From: Actinostola sp. cb2023
Lineage: Eukaryota > Cnidaria > Anthozoa > Actiniaria > Actinostolidae
Assembly: GCA_033675265.1 (NCBI GenBank)
Contig: JAUJYZ010000215.1
Span: 62,001 to 126,000 of the forward strand
Direction: 5' to 3'
Length of the DNA stretch: 64,000 nucleotides
Shown: piece by piece, positions 11,524 to 19,113 of the stretch
Numbering within the stretch: the first letter of the stretch is position 1
How the letters are laid out: every line of letters starts with the position of its first letter
Notes under the pieces: generated by a model
The model's input: only the letters and a program-made list of their open reading frames with translations
The model's database searches: none
Told to the model about the DNA's origin: nothing
Position numbers and translations under genes: made by a program

Positions 11524-12111
11524 TTATACTATTTCAAGGGTAATGTAAATCTCATACTTATCTGTGGTAGGGCCATCACAATCTGAAACCCATAAGTTCA
11601 AGGAGGTTATGATACAGGTATTAATAGAAACCCACAAGGGTTCTGGGGAATATTCGGTGATGGCTTCAGAGGTGTTGAGAGGCACGCGGCACAATATTTT
11701 ACTTCTTGCGCCGTCGTATAACACCTCATCAATTAGGTTGCAATTAATGTAAATAACGCTAGGTATGGGGTTTATCATAATAACCTCCTCAGAGTTTGAA
11801 CGAAGCAGCACAAGCATTTCAGCGCTTAGTACGACAGGAATAGCGCCCGTAAACATATAGCCCATGCCATTCCGCTCTAGTTGAAGCCCCTTATTGGCGA
11901 ACGCTAGTTTTTCTCTTATTCGTTTAAAAGTCCATTGACCTGCTGAAAAATGAACTAGAACCTTGTTGTTACGGTCGGATATCGTTCCATCTTTTGGAAG
12001 ATTATATAATTTGTTTACGAATCGACAGCTTACAAGACGTATTTTACTGCCTTTTATGGGCTCTACAAATAGTGTGTTTCTAAATGCCTTATCATTGATG
12101 TACAGGATCAT
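11524..12111 (-). CDS. Penton-like minor capsid protein candidate
   Basis: 195 codons, intact, with ATG at 12111 preceded by AATAATATAT. The sequence is beta-rich throughout with few long helices. The stretch SKILCRVPLNTSEAITEY followed by SLNLWVSDCDG resembles the C-terminal part of single-jelly-roll minor capsid (penton) proteins of Polintons and PLVs, which typically show an IDE...IL..VPL and SLN.W..D pattern (family recollection). Length fits a single jelly roll. Context fits: it lies in the structural-protein block next to membrane proteins. The fold assignment is inference and needs a profile search or a structure model. Confidence 0.5.
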   Translation of the reverse strand: MILYINDKAFRNTLFVEPIKGSKIRLVSCRFVNKLYNLPKDGTISDRNNKVLVHFSAGQWTFKRIREKLAFANKGLQLERNGMGYMFTGAIPVVLSAEMLVLLRSNSEEVIMINPIPSVIYINCNLIDEVLYDGARSKILCRVPLNTSEAITEYSPEPLWVSINTCIITSLNLWVSDCDGPTTDKYEIYITLEIV

Positions 12112-12116
12112 ATATA

Positions 12117-13481
12117 TTATTTCTTTTTATATTGTTCGACAGCATAGAGAACTGCAGCTACTATCAACAGCCATGTGTATTTAGCCAGAAAGCCAACAAC
12201 CTGCCCGGCAGTCTTAAATATAAAGGAGGCTATTGCTCCTACCATAGCTGGCAACATATGAGCTAATTTTTCACCTATTGTTTTCAAACCTTTTCCAAGA
12301 CCTTTTGCGACGGAAGATAAGCTGCTTTTTAAACTATTAATAATGGCGCCAATGACGACGCCAACAGCAGAAACAATAGCAAAAGCAGTTAGGCCGTATT
12401 TTTTAAAGATAAGTTTTAGGCGCGCCTTCAATGGTAATCTTTCTTCTATAGCCTCTCTTTCGTTTGCTATCTTTAGTTTCTTATCCTCTAACTTTTGTAC
12501 TTGTGTTTCTAAAATCGTTTTTCTTTTAGTGAGAGCTTCAGTGTCGTCAAGTAATTTATTGTTATCATGAATTAATTCATATCTTTTTTCCCTTATAGTT
12601 TTCGCTTGTTCTACCATTTCATCTGTCTGTCTTTGAGAATTATGGTACATCTCATATTCCGACTCAATTGAACTAATACTTCTATTGTTGTCATCTATCT
12701 CCCTATTTACGTCAACTAATTCAGGGTATAACACCGTTAGTTTTTTATCAATTCCAGCTTCTGCGGCTTCTAACCGTTCTATCTTGGTTCCAGCAGACTC
12801 GCCTAAAGCATTTTTAATTTTATCTGGTATTCCAAAAGAGATTTCACTGAATAAGTCGCTCATTTGAGTGCTAATCGGGTACCACGTGTCACCGTCATAG
12901 ACTTCAAGAACGCCTCTTTCACTGGTTCTGACATCAAACCCGTTTTCTATACCAATTCTATTATCAGGGTAGAATCTATCAAGTTCATATGTAGCTCTAT
13001 CGTACAGTTCAATCTGTTTAGCCGATCGGCCTAAATTGTTTGCTATTGTTTGCGGTAGTTTTTTTGCGTCTAGTAAGTGTATTTTCGATCCTGTACTTTT
13101 TAGTCTAACAGTAACCCTATCATATTCATCAATGTCAAAAGTAAAGGTAGATTTTGATGGGTCCCATTCAGGATATAACTCTTGGATTCTTTCTTCAGCA
13201 ATAGTCTTCCGCTGTTCCATTTCTTCTAACCTCTTCCGATTCGAAGAAAGATCGTCCATCGCAATCTCTTCACCCGGGGGTGCATCACCGAAACCTAGAA
13301 CGTGTCTTGTACGTGAGTATTCAGGTCCTCTAATTCTATCTATAGCCTGCCTTAGCCTAGAGCCTTCATCTCTATCTCTATTAATAAGGCGTTGGGTCTC
13401 ATCATTAACATCTTCATCATCATCATCTATATCAGTTCTACCTTCCTCTGTAGTAGGGTCAAAATTAATACCATCATCCAT
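12117..13481 (-). CDS. Large coiled-coil protein with C-terminal membrane segments
   Basis: 454 codons, intact, ATG at 13481. Residues 1-70 are strongly acidic and probably disordered (GRTDIDDDDEDVNDETQR). A soluble region follows. About residues 235-345 form a long charged coiled coil. The C-terminal third has three hydrophobic stretches, including LTAFAIVSAVGVVIGAIINS, AMVGAIASFIFKTAGQVVGF and TWLLIVAAVLYAVEQY. It ends with KKK. It lies 5 bp from the penton-like gene and 5 bp from the next gene upstream. A virion-associated or membrane-remodelling role is plausible, but no family is recognised. Confidence 0.7.
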   Translation of the reverse strand: MDDGINFDPTTEEGRTDIDDDDEDVNDETQRLINRDRDEGSRLRQAIDRIRGPEYSRTRHVLGFGDAPPGEEIAMDDLSSNRKRLEEMEQRKTIAEERIQELYPEWDPSKSTFTFDIDEYDRVTVRLKSTGSKIHLLDAKKLPQTIANNLGRSAKQIELYDRATYELDRFYPDNRIGIENGFDVRTSERGVLEVYDGDTWYPISTQMSDLFSEISFGIPDKIKNALGESAGTKIERLEAAEAGIDKKLTVLYPELVDVNREIDDNNRSISSIESEYEMYHNSQRQTDEMVEQAKTIREKRYELIHDNNKLLDDTEALTKRKTILETQVQKLEDKKLKIANEREAIEERLPLKARLKLIFKKYGLTAFAIVSAVGVVIGAIINSLKSSLSSVAKGLGKGLKTIGEKLAHMLPAMVGAIASFIFKTAGQVVGFLAKYTWLLIVAAVLYAVEQYKKK

Positions 13482-13486
13482 ATAAT

Positions 13487-13897
13487 CTACAAATATCTCG
13501 CTGCTAAAAAACCAGTTCCCATCATCCCGGCACCAACATAAATAATTTCATTGCGTTTTTGTTTTTTGCTAGGTTTATAATAATTAGAAAATTGAGGCTG
13601 CTTGCCAAAATCAGGATGCGTCTTACTGTACAAAGTAAATGCATAATCCGTATCGTGTAAGTTGTCATCTGCTAACTTCTTATTCTCATAACGCTCTGCC
13701 AACCAATCTTGGTATTGCCGGCGCTTTTTTCCCCACTCGCCCATATCTTGTTGATAGCGCTCTAAAGCTTTGTCGTGGCGTTTTTTCTCTCCATCAATAT
13801 GTTTCTTATCCAACGATTTCGCTAAATACATGCTGCCTGTAAAAGCTGTTGCATTCAGAACAGCTCCGGCGATCATCATAACTACAGCACTTGCCAT
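13487..13897 (-). CDS. Small protein with hydrophobic ends
   Basis: 136 codons. The N-terminus VVMMIAGAVLNATAFTGSMY is a likely membrane anchor. A charged helical middle (KKRHDKALERYQQDMGEWGK) follows, then a C-terminal hydrophobic segment IIYVGAGMMGTGFLAARYL. The ATG at 13897 is preceded by AATAATATAA. It is part of a run of four small membrane-type genes on the minus strand separated by fewer than 15 bp. Function unknown. Confidence 0.65.
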   Translation of the reverse strand: MASAVVMMIAGAVLNATAFTGSMYLAKSLDKKHIDGEKKRHDKALERYQQDMGEWGKKRRQYQDWLAERYENKKLADDNLHDTDYAFTLYSKTHPDFGKQPQFSNYYKPSKKQKRNEIIYVGAGMMGTGFLAARYL

Positions 13898-13905
13898 TTA
13901 TATTA

Positions 13906-14124
13906 TTATAGATATTTAGGCATAATTTTTTGATCTTCAAGATATTGCTTTAAATACATAGAACTGGCCAGCACTAAAACCCATTTACCATAATTGGGCA
14001 GGCTAGTTGAAGGGTCGTTGAGAAAAGATTCTTTCAAAACTTTTTTGCTTACATAGCCAACGCCTGCTGCCAGGCCTATAACTACAGAAGCGTCAGTGAC
14101 TGTCTTAATCATTTTGTTTTCCAT
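13906..14124 (-). CDS. Small two-segment membrane protein
   Basis: 72 codons with two moderately hydrophobic stretches, DASVVIGLAAGVGYVS near the N-terminus and YGKWVLVLASSMYLKQYL near the C-terminus. The ATG at 14124 follows ATCATATAT. Spacing to both neighbours is about 10 bp, as in a compact viral gene block. No family is recognised. Confidence 0.6.
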   Translation of the reverse strand: MENKMIKTVTDASVVIGLAAGVGYVSKKVLKESFLNDPSTSLPNYGKWVLVLASSMYLKQYLEDQKIMPKYL

Positions 14125-14137
14125 ATATATGATATAT

Positions 14138-14467
14138 TTATTCCATCCCAGTTCGAGATTTGGCTGGTGCAGACTCTATTTTTGGCGTTCTTTCAACAGC
14201 AGGTGGCGGCTTATCTGTTTTCTTCAATCGGAAATATAAATCTACAGCGGTCAAGCCTAGGCCAAATAGTGTCAATGCCGTTGTTAATGATATTTTAGGC
14301 ACCCAGCTGCTGGAAGGTTCATCATCTGCACTCTTTTCTAGAGCCTTCTTAGCATTCCTATGATATTCAGCCAGTTTTTTACCAGCTGCTACTTTCTTAG
14401 GATCCTTTTGCTTAACAATTGGAGTTTCTGGTTCTTTGGTAATTTGATCCTCTGCGGCTTCAGACAT
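14138..14467 (-). CDS. Small single-pass membrane protein
   Basis: I choose the ATG at 14467 (109 codons) rather than a longer in-frame extension, because the extension runs through repeat DNA and because this ATG follows TCTATATAT, the same context as its neighbours. The N-terminal half is charged and lysine-rich (KKVAAGKKLAEYHRNAKKAL). One hydrophobic segment, LTTALTLFGLGLTAVDLYF, is followed by a proline-rich tail (TDKPPPAVERTPKIESAP). No family is recognised. Confidence 0.6.
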   Translation of the reverse strand: MSEAAEDQITKEPETPIVKQKDPKKVAAGKKLAEYHRNAKKALEKSADDEPSSSWVPKISLTTALTLFGLGLTAVDLYFRLKKTDKPPPAVERTPKIESAPAKSRTGME

Positions 14468-14542
14468 ATATATAGAATAATATTCCAGCAGATGCTCAAC
14501 AGAGTTCCAACAGCTTCCAACAGAGTTCCAACAGATGCTCAA

Positions 14543-14966
14543 CAGAGATATGTAATGCTGCTAGATTATTATTATATATATGCTATACCTGTCACATTTC
14601 GTACAGCAGAGATATGTAATGCTGCTAGATTATTATTATATATATGCTATACCAGTCACATTTAGTTCAACATAGAAATGTAATGCTGCTATATTATTAT
14701 TATGTATTTGCTATACCTGTCACATTTCGTACAGCAGAGATATGTAATGCTGCTAGATTATTATTATGTATTTGCTATACCTGTCACATTTCGTACAGCA
14801 GAGAAATATAATGCTAGATTGTTTATTAGGCGTTTGCTATCCTGTCACATTTCGTACAGCAGAGAAATATAATGCTGCTAGATTATTATTATATATATGC
14901 TATCCCACTTCGTACAGCAGAGAAATATAATGCTAGATTGTTTATTAGGCGTTTGCTATCCTGTAG
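14543..14966 (+). repeat. Seven-unit ~64-bp repeat array, left arm of cassette
   Basis: Units begin near 14544, 14607, 14671, 14735, 14800, 14861 and 14919. They share AGA(G/A)ATATGTAATGCTGC, TAGATTATTATTATATATAT, then GCTATCC and CACATTTCGTACAGC. Two units carry a variant core, GTTTATTAGGCGTTTGC. The same sequence occurs inverted at 15360-15492, on the other side of a zinc-finger gene. A CAGAGTTCCAACAG direct repeat precedes the array. Confidence 0.85.
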
Positions 14967-14969
14967 TAT

Positions 14970-15359
14970 ATGGAGTGTAAGGAGTGTAATAGAACTTTCT
15001 GCAGCAAGCAACGGTTGGGAACTCATGTACGAAATAAAGTGTGTGGAAAGAAGAAAGAGCCTGTTTGTACGAATTGTAATAAGATCTTCAGCACTATGCA
15101 AATGCTAACGTATCATGTACGAAATAAAGTATGTGAAAAGAAGAAGAAAGAACCTATTTGTATGAATTGTAATAAGACTTTCTTTTCTATGCAAAGATTA
15201 GGAACTCATGTATGCAAATATAGAGATACTACCTGTAAAGAATGTAATGAGACTTTCTGTTCTATACCAACATTACAAACTCATGTCTGTATAGAACAAC
15301 GAGGCCCATGTTATAATTGCGGCGATCTTATAGAACGGTGCAACTGTAATAGCAAATAA
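14970..15359 (+). CDS. Multi-zinc-finger protein in inverted-repeat cassette
   Basis: 129 codons, ATG preceded by GTAGTAT. Four repeated units of about 30-38 residues start CKECNRTFCS, CTNCNKIFST, CMNCNKTFFS and CKECNETFCS, each followed by a histidine and then cysteine (for example LGTHVRNKVC). This gives CxxC...H...C-type fingers like those at 9025. A final CYNCGDLIERCNC stretch is also zinc-ligand rich. Lysine-rich linkers suggest nucleic-acid binding. The gene is on the + strand between inverted copies of the same repeat, against the direction of its neighbours, so it may have arrived as a cassette. Confidence 0.75.
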   Translation: MECKECNRTFCSKQRLGTHVRNKVCGKKKEPVCTNCNKIFSTMQMLTYHVRNKVCEKKKKEPICMNCNKTFFSMQRLGTHVCKYRDTTCKECNETFCSIPTLQTHVCIEQRGPCYNCGDLIERCNCNSK

Positions 15360-15492
15360 TAATCTAGCAGCATTATATTTCTATGTTGTACGAAGTGGGA
15401 TAGCATATATATAATAATAATCTAGCAGCATCATATTTCTATGTTGTACGAAGTGTGACAGGATAGCATATATATAATAATAATAATCTACT
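15360..15492 (-). repeat. Inverted copies of the ~64-bp repeat, right arm
   Basis: Two complete units read AATAATCTAGCAGCAT, ATTTCTATGTTGTACGAAGT, GATAGCATATATATAATAAT. They are the reverse complement of the left array at 14543-14966. The repeat runs into the 3' end of the VLTF3-like gene. Confidence 0.85.
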
Positions 15493-16434
15493 CTAGCAGC
15501 ATGATTTATGACGCATGTTTCGTAAAGTAGCTGTAGTCGATCTCCATTCCAACCCTGTCTTCTCACATATCAACCGCCACTCATCGTCATTCTTTTCTAC
15601 TGTGTCGGAACCTTGCAGATGAATAAAACGTAAAATACTACGATCTTCATCTTTTGCTATTAGGAGGTCTAATATCTTGAAAATGTAATAAGGGTAATAT
15701 CTTCTATTTTTTTTATGCAGTTCCTTGATATGATTTCTAGCTTCTAAAACTTGTATAAAAAGATGTTCTCCTTTAACAAGCACATCAGCAGATACTTTTG
15801 GTATAGGGTTGCCAGTGACTATGCTCCAAACTGCAGAAGCGTGTTTATTCAAATCTGCACGGCCACTATCTTTTAGAGCTATTCTGACATCTTGAATTGT
15901 ATTGCCAACTAATTGTTTCTTACAGTTATTTATTACATCGTCATGAATTATCAACATCTGCTGCCCTAGAATAAGATTTATCCAATTACGATAATGTTTG
16001 CTGGGATTAAAAATGCCAGGCTTAACCGACTGCCCTTCTTGACTGTAAAATTGAGCATCATTAACAGATACAGGCATGGAAACTTCTCTTCCACACTCTG
16101 AACACCTCATTTGCAATTCTTCTCTATCCAGGACCATCCTATTGCCGCAAATACATATTTCGTATTCATTGTTTTCCACTGCATTACAAGGAAGAGTGTT
16201 TAACATTTTCCTCAGCTGAACTACTTCTAAATCTTCTACAGGTAGTTTATTAATAATCGTGTTTGTTCCATCTTCATATTTACTCCACACCATAAAAAAG
16301 TAATTCTCTGATAGATCCCCTCCTAGCAGTTCTAAATAAAACTCGGATATTATTTCATCCACCGCCGCCATCATATTATTATATTTTTTCGCTATTCGTT
16401 TAAGTGTTCTAAGATAAGCTGTCACAGACTCCAT
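15493..16434 (-). CDS. VLTF3-like late transcription factor
   Basis: 313 codons, ATG at 16434. A treble-clef or zinc-ribbon-type motif with CICGNRM and CSECGREVSM (about residues 93-116) is followed by NPSKHYRNWINLILGQQ and a helical C-terminal half with YPYYIFKILDLLI. This order matches the poxvirus late transcription factor VLTF-3/A2L family found across large DNA viruses and in some PLV-type elements. In poxviruses the protein directs RNA polymerase to late promoters of the TAAATG type. Here almost all viral genes start right after ATAT tracts, which fits. The frame is intact. It diverges from the clamp-like gene across a 28-bp gap. Confidence 0.75.
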   Translation of the reverse strand: MESVTAYLRTLKRIAKKYNNMMAAVDEIISEFYLELLGGDLSENYFFMVWSKYEDGTNTIINKLPVEDLEVVQLRKMLNTLPCNAVENNEYEICICGNRMVLDREELQMRCSECGREVSMPVSVNDAQFYSQEGQSVKPGIFNPSKHYRNWINLILGQQMLIIHDDVINNCKKQLVGNTIQDVRIALKDSGRADLNKHASAVWSIVTGNPIPKVSADVLVKGEHLFIQVLEARNHIKELHKKNRRYYPYYIFKILDLLIAKDEDRSILRFIHLQGSDTVEKNDDEWRLICEKTGLEWRSTTATLRNMRHKSCC

Positions 16435-16462
16435 ATATTGAGTATATGCATTGCTCTAATAT
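16435..16462. promoter_or_regulatory. 28-bp bidirectional start region
   Basis: ATATTGAGTATATGCATTGC plus TCTAATAT lies between two divergent ATGs. Each start codon is directly preceded on its own strand by ATAT. Both promoters must lie in these 28 bp or inside the opposing coding sequence. Confidence 0.6.
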
Positions 16463-17161
16463 ATGATCCTTGTAACCAACCCTGCATATTTAAAATCAAT
16501 CGTATCTTTTTTGAGAACTTTTAGAGCCTGTCAAGTAATACTTAGCTTCGATTCTGACATTCTAGAGATTTATGCCAAGGATATTGAATCTATCCACTTT
16601 CTTAAAGCAAAAGTAAAAATAAAACAAGATCACCCTATTATCTGTGCTATAAAAGTTAGATTGGAAGATCGTAAAGAAGTATTCAACAGTATTGATAGAG
16701 ACGTGACAGAATTGAAAATGGATCTTAATCGTCTGGAGATGTTGGAAACTTTGATTACTTCTCCTATGAGAACAATACAAGTCAGTATTCTTTACCAACT
16801 TGTACAACCGCCGGCACTGTGGGGAAAAAAATACTTTCCTTTATCCTGGTCAATGACACAGAAGGCTTTCAAGAAAAGCTTTTCAAATCAAGGACAGATT
16901 GAAAGATATATTCGCATCACCTCTACCGCAGGACAAATACAACTAGAGACGAATAAAGCACATCATGTCATCTGCAAGGAAACTTTATACACCGCCGTAG
17001 AAAAGGCGACGGTTGAATCGGCGGAATTCCTTATAAGTTTAGATCTAATTAAAAAAAATCTTAATTTGCCTTGTAAGAAACTTACTATAAGCTGCTCAAA
17101 AGATGTCCTGCAGCTTTCATCATCTGCAATAACTATTAGAACAATGCTAAAACAGCTGTAG
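16463..17161 (+). CDS. PCNA-like sliding clamp candidate
   Basis: 232 codons, intact. The N-terminal half (MILVTNPAYLKSIVSFLRTF, then VILSFDSDILEIYAKDIES) resembles the first PCNA domain, with a helix followed by strands and a D...I.A.D.... pattern. The C-terminal half repeats that layout (SAEFLISLDLIKKNLNLPCK; KLTISCSKDVLQLSSSAITI) and ends IRTMLKQL, like the final strand and tail of clamps. Length is a little below the usual ~260 residues. The fold is inferred from pattern, not established. If real, it would tether a polymerase, although none is encoded in the visible element. It converges with the BRO-N gene with 2 bp between stops. Confidence 0.5.
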   Translation: MILVTNPAYLKSIVSFLRTFRACQVILSFDSDILEIYAKDIESIHFLKAKVKIKQDHPIICAIKVRLEDRKEVFNSIDRDVTELKMDLNRLEMLETLITSPMRTIQVSILYQLVQPPALWGKKYFPLSWSMTQKAFKKSFSNQGQIERYIRITSTAGQIQLETNKAHHVICKETLYTAVEKATVESAEFLISLDLIKKNLNLPCKKLTISCSKDVLQLSSSAITIRTMLKQL

Positions 17162-17163
17162 AT

Positions 17164-17967
17164 CTACAACTGGCAGCGGATTTTATGAAAATACAACTCG
17201 TGATTTTTTAATGTTCTTCTTGATATAAATTTCCTACAACAGTAGAGGCACAATACTCTAATATCTCTACAATAAGTGTTTAGCTCTTTTATAATAAGAT
17301 CGTAATCATTAGAGACAACACATTTGAACCCATTATCTTCATATCTATCTAATAGATTCTCCTGATTTGCTGATAGAATACCTTTTCCCGTGGGTGTTTT
17401 AAATTCAATGCAAAGACCCCAATATTTTTTATGATAATTATTAATGATTAAATCGGGCTGCCCCTTCATATAACCTTTTCTATAAGAGTTAATTCTTTTA
17501 GAACTGGAGTCTTGATTTTCACCTAAGCCAGCAACTATCAGTAAATATGGGTGGAAGCGCCTGATATAGCTAACTACTTTAGTATGGAGATCGTATTCGT
17601 TTTGTATCTTAAACATCTTCATATTATTATTAGAGCTATAATAGCCATGTTTTCTTATATTAGGAAGAACCTCTTTTGTAACCCATCTCTTGAACTGCTT
17701 TGCTGCTGGCATCTTAGAGCCGAAGATCAAAGAGTACAACCCAGGTTCATTTATAAAAATGAGGTGTCTGACCTGACCCGCCAAATTGGCGGGGTAGCTT
17801 TTTTTATCTTCTTCATCTACATGCGCCCGTATTGCTTTATCAGTATCTGCATATTCTAACGCCTTCGCAACATCAATACCTTTGAACCATACAATCTCCC
17901 CATCAGTAAATGTTTCAATAGATAAATTCAATTCTAAGTTTTCATAGGATTGAAGTTGCTGTTCCAT
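17164..17967 (-). CDS. BRO-N / VRR-NUC nuclease / zinc-finger fusion protein
   Basis: 267 codons, intact. Residues ~10-105 are a BRO-N domain (FKGIDVAKALEYADTDKAIR; GLYSLIFGSKMPAAKQFKRW; VLPNIRKHGYY), a DNA-binding module of baculoviruses, phages and large DNA viruses. Residues ~125-230 match a VRR-NUC PD-(D/E)XK nuclease, with KGQPDLIIN giving the catalytic aspartate, CIEFKTPTGKG the E-x-K pair and a downstream Q in LSANQENLL. Residues ~240-263 form a C2H2 finger (CLYCCRKFISRRTLKNHELYFH). The fusion suggests a sequence-targeted endonuclease for replication or genome processing. Its first 26 bp overlap the end of the gene upstream, so it is probably co-transcribed. Confidence 0.8.
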   Translation of the reverse strand: MEQQLQSYENLELNLSIETFTDGEIVWFKGIDVAKALEYADTDKAIRAHVDEEDKKSYPANLAGQVRHLIFINEPGLYSLIFGSKMPAAKQFKRWVTKEVLPNIRKHGYYSSNNNMKMFKIQNEYDLHTKVVSYIRRFHPYLLIVAGLGENQDSSSKRINSYRKGYMKGQPDLIINNYHKKYWGLCIEFKTPTGKGILSANQENLLDRYEDNGFKCVVSNDYDLIIKELNTYCRDIRVLCLYCCRKFISRRTLKNHELYFHKIRCQL

Positions 17968-18496
17968 GTTCTATATCTAGGATATCGATGCCCTCAATAC
18001 CTGATACTACTACTGGGGCAAAATTAACATGTTTGGCCACTTGAACTAGACAGCTTGACAATGCAACCATTCTGCCGCCTTTTAACAGAAAGTATCCTGC
18101 GATATTATTCAACTCTTGTGTCAACACCTCATTGGCCTTCAAATCCTCACACAATTCTTTATTATTATCAATAGGGATGGCATAAGAAGCCAATCCTACG
18201 GCAAGCTCTAGGGCTGAACTCACTAAACCTTGTGTGATCTTATTCCCTAGAACCGTCTGATATCTGTTAAAATACTTATCTACATCCTTTGAAGGCAACT
18301 TCTTCACATCGCCTAAAGACATTTTAATTCCAGTATACTGGTCAATAGTACCAAGTACTGACAAGATACATAATTGCTCACGTTTTTCTTCTACTTCTAC
18401 ATCTACAACTTTCTTCTTCCTTTCTACAGCCTTCTTCTTTATTACAACTTCCTCTGGTATAGTTTCCTCTGCATATTGATCAAGAATTGACGTCAT
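17942..18496 (-). CDS. Conserved-looking viral protein of unknown function
   Basis: 184 codons, ATG at 18496 preceded by TTATATATAG. The N-terminus is charged with a KKKAVERKKKVVDVEVEEKR segment. The rest is mixed helical with SALELAVGLASYAIPIDNN. No motif is recognised. It lies between the packaging ATPase (start 4 bp from that gene's stop) and the BRO-N gene (26-bp overlap), suggesting a role in genome handling. That is inference only. Confidence 0.6.
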   Translation of the reverse strand: MTSILDQYAEETIPEEVVIKKKAVERKKKVVDVEVEEKREQLCILSVLGTIDQYTGIKMSLGDVKKLPSKDVDKYFNRYQTVLGNKITQGLVSSALELAVGLASYAIPIDNNKELCEDLKANEVLTQELNNIAGYFLLKGGRMVALSSCLVQVAKHVNFAPVVVSGIEGIDILDIEHGTATSIL

Positions 18497-19110
18497 CTAT
18501 ATATAACATATAGATAATAAGGATATCTCAAACAAAAACAAACATGCGCATATTTATTACTTTTTAGTATTTTCATGAATTCTTTTTTATGCTCCGCGTC
18601 TAAATCTCCGCCATATTCATCAAATAAAATTTGGTTTGATGTCTTACTTGGACTGAAGAAGCTAATGACACAAGCAATATTTTCGCGATAAGGTTTAGCT
18701 ATAGAAGTGAGTTGTTGGGTCAGCACCCAAACACTTATTTTTTCGTGTCTGCCAGAGAAGGCTAAATTAATAAACGTGTTCGATCTTCGCTTCAAATCTT
18801 TAGAAACCGCACAATCGTCTAAGACAATCAGCGTGTTGTGCCCAGAGAACACCTCTTTACAACAGGATAATATCTCATCAATCTCATCAACACTACTAGC
18901 ATCGGGCGATACAACTATAAACCTAGGATCATTCTTCGCAAAACCCCGATAAGTTTTATTTTTAGAATAAGTGGGGCAAATCAAAATTATATATTCAAAC
19001 ACATGCCTGTAAGGCCCTCTTAAAATATCAATCAAATATTGTGTTTTGCCACAATTCGTCGGCCCTACTATAATACAGTGAAATGGTACCTGATCTTTCA
19101 ATTCTTCCAT
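18493..19110 (-). CDS. Genome-packaging ATPase, A32/FtsK-HerA type
   Basis: 205 codons, intact. Walker A is CIIVGPTNCGKTQYL at about residues 12-26, and Walker B is NTLIVLDDCA at about 92-101. A sensor-like VWVLTQQL follows near residue 130, the usual order in this family. The length matches short PLV/Polinton packaging ATPases. It pumps the viral genome into preformed capsids. It lies directly downstream of the capsid gene, 3 bp apart, in the usual morphogenesis module. The ATG follows TATTAATAT. Confidence 0.85.
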   Translation of the reverse strand: MEELKDQVPFHCIIVGPTNCGKTQYLIDILRGPYRHVFEYIILICPTYSKNKTYRGFAKNDPRFIVVSPDASSVDEIDEILSCCKEVFSGHNTLIVLDDCAVSKDLKRRSNTFINLAFSGRHEKISVWVLTQQLTSIAKPYRENIACVISFFSPSKTSNQILFDEYGGDLDAEHKKEFMKILKSNKYAHVCFCLRYPYYLYVIYR

Positions 19111-19113
19111 ATA

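Noticed and set aside
14543..14966. CRISPR-like array
   Set aside because: The repeats are contiguous ~64-bp tandem units without unique spacers, in an animal genome context.
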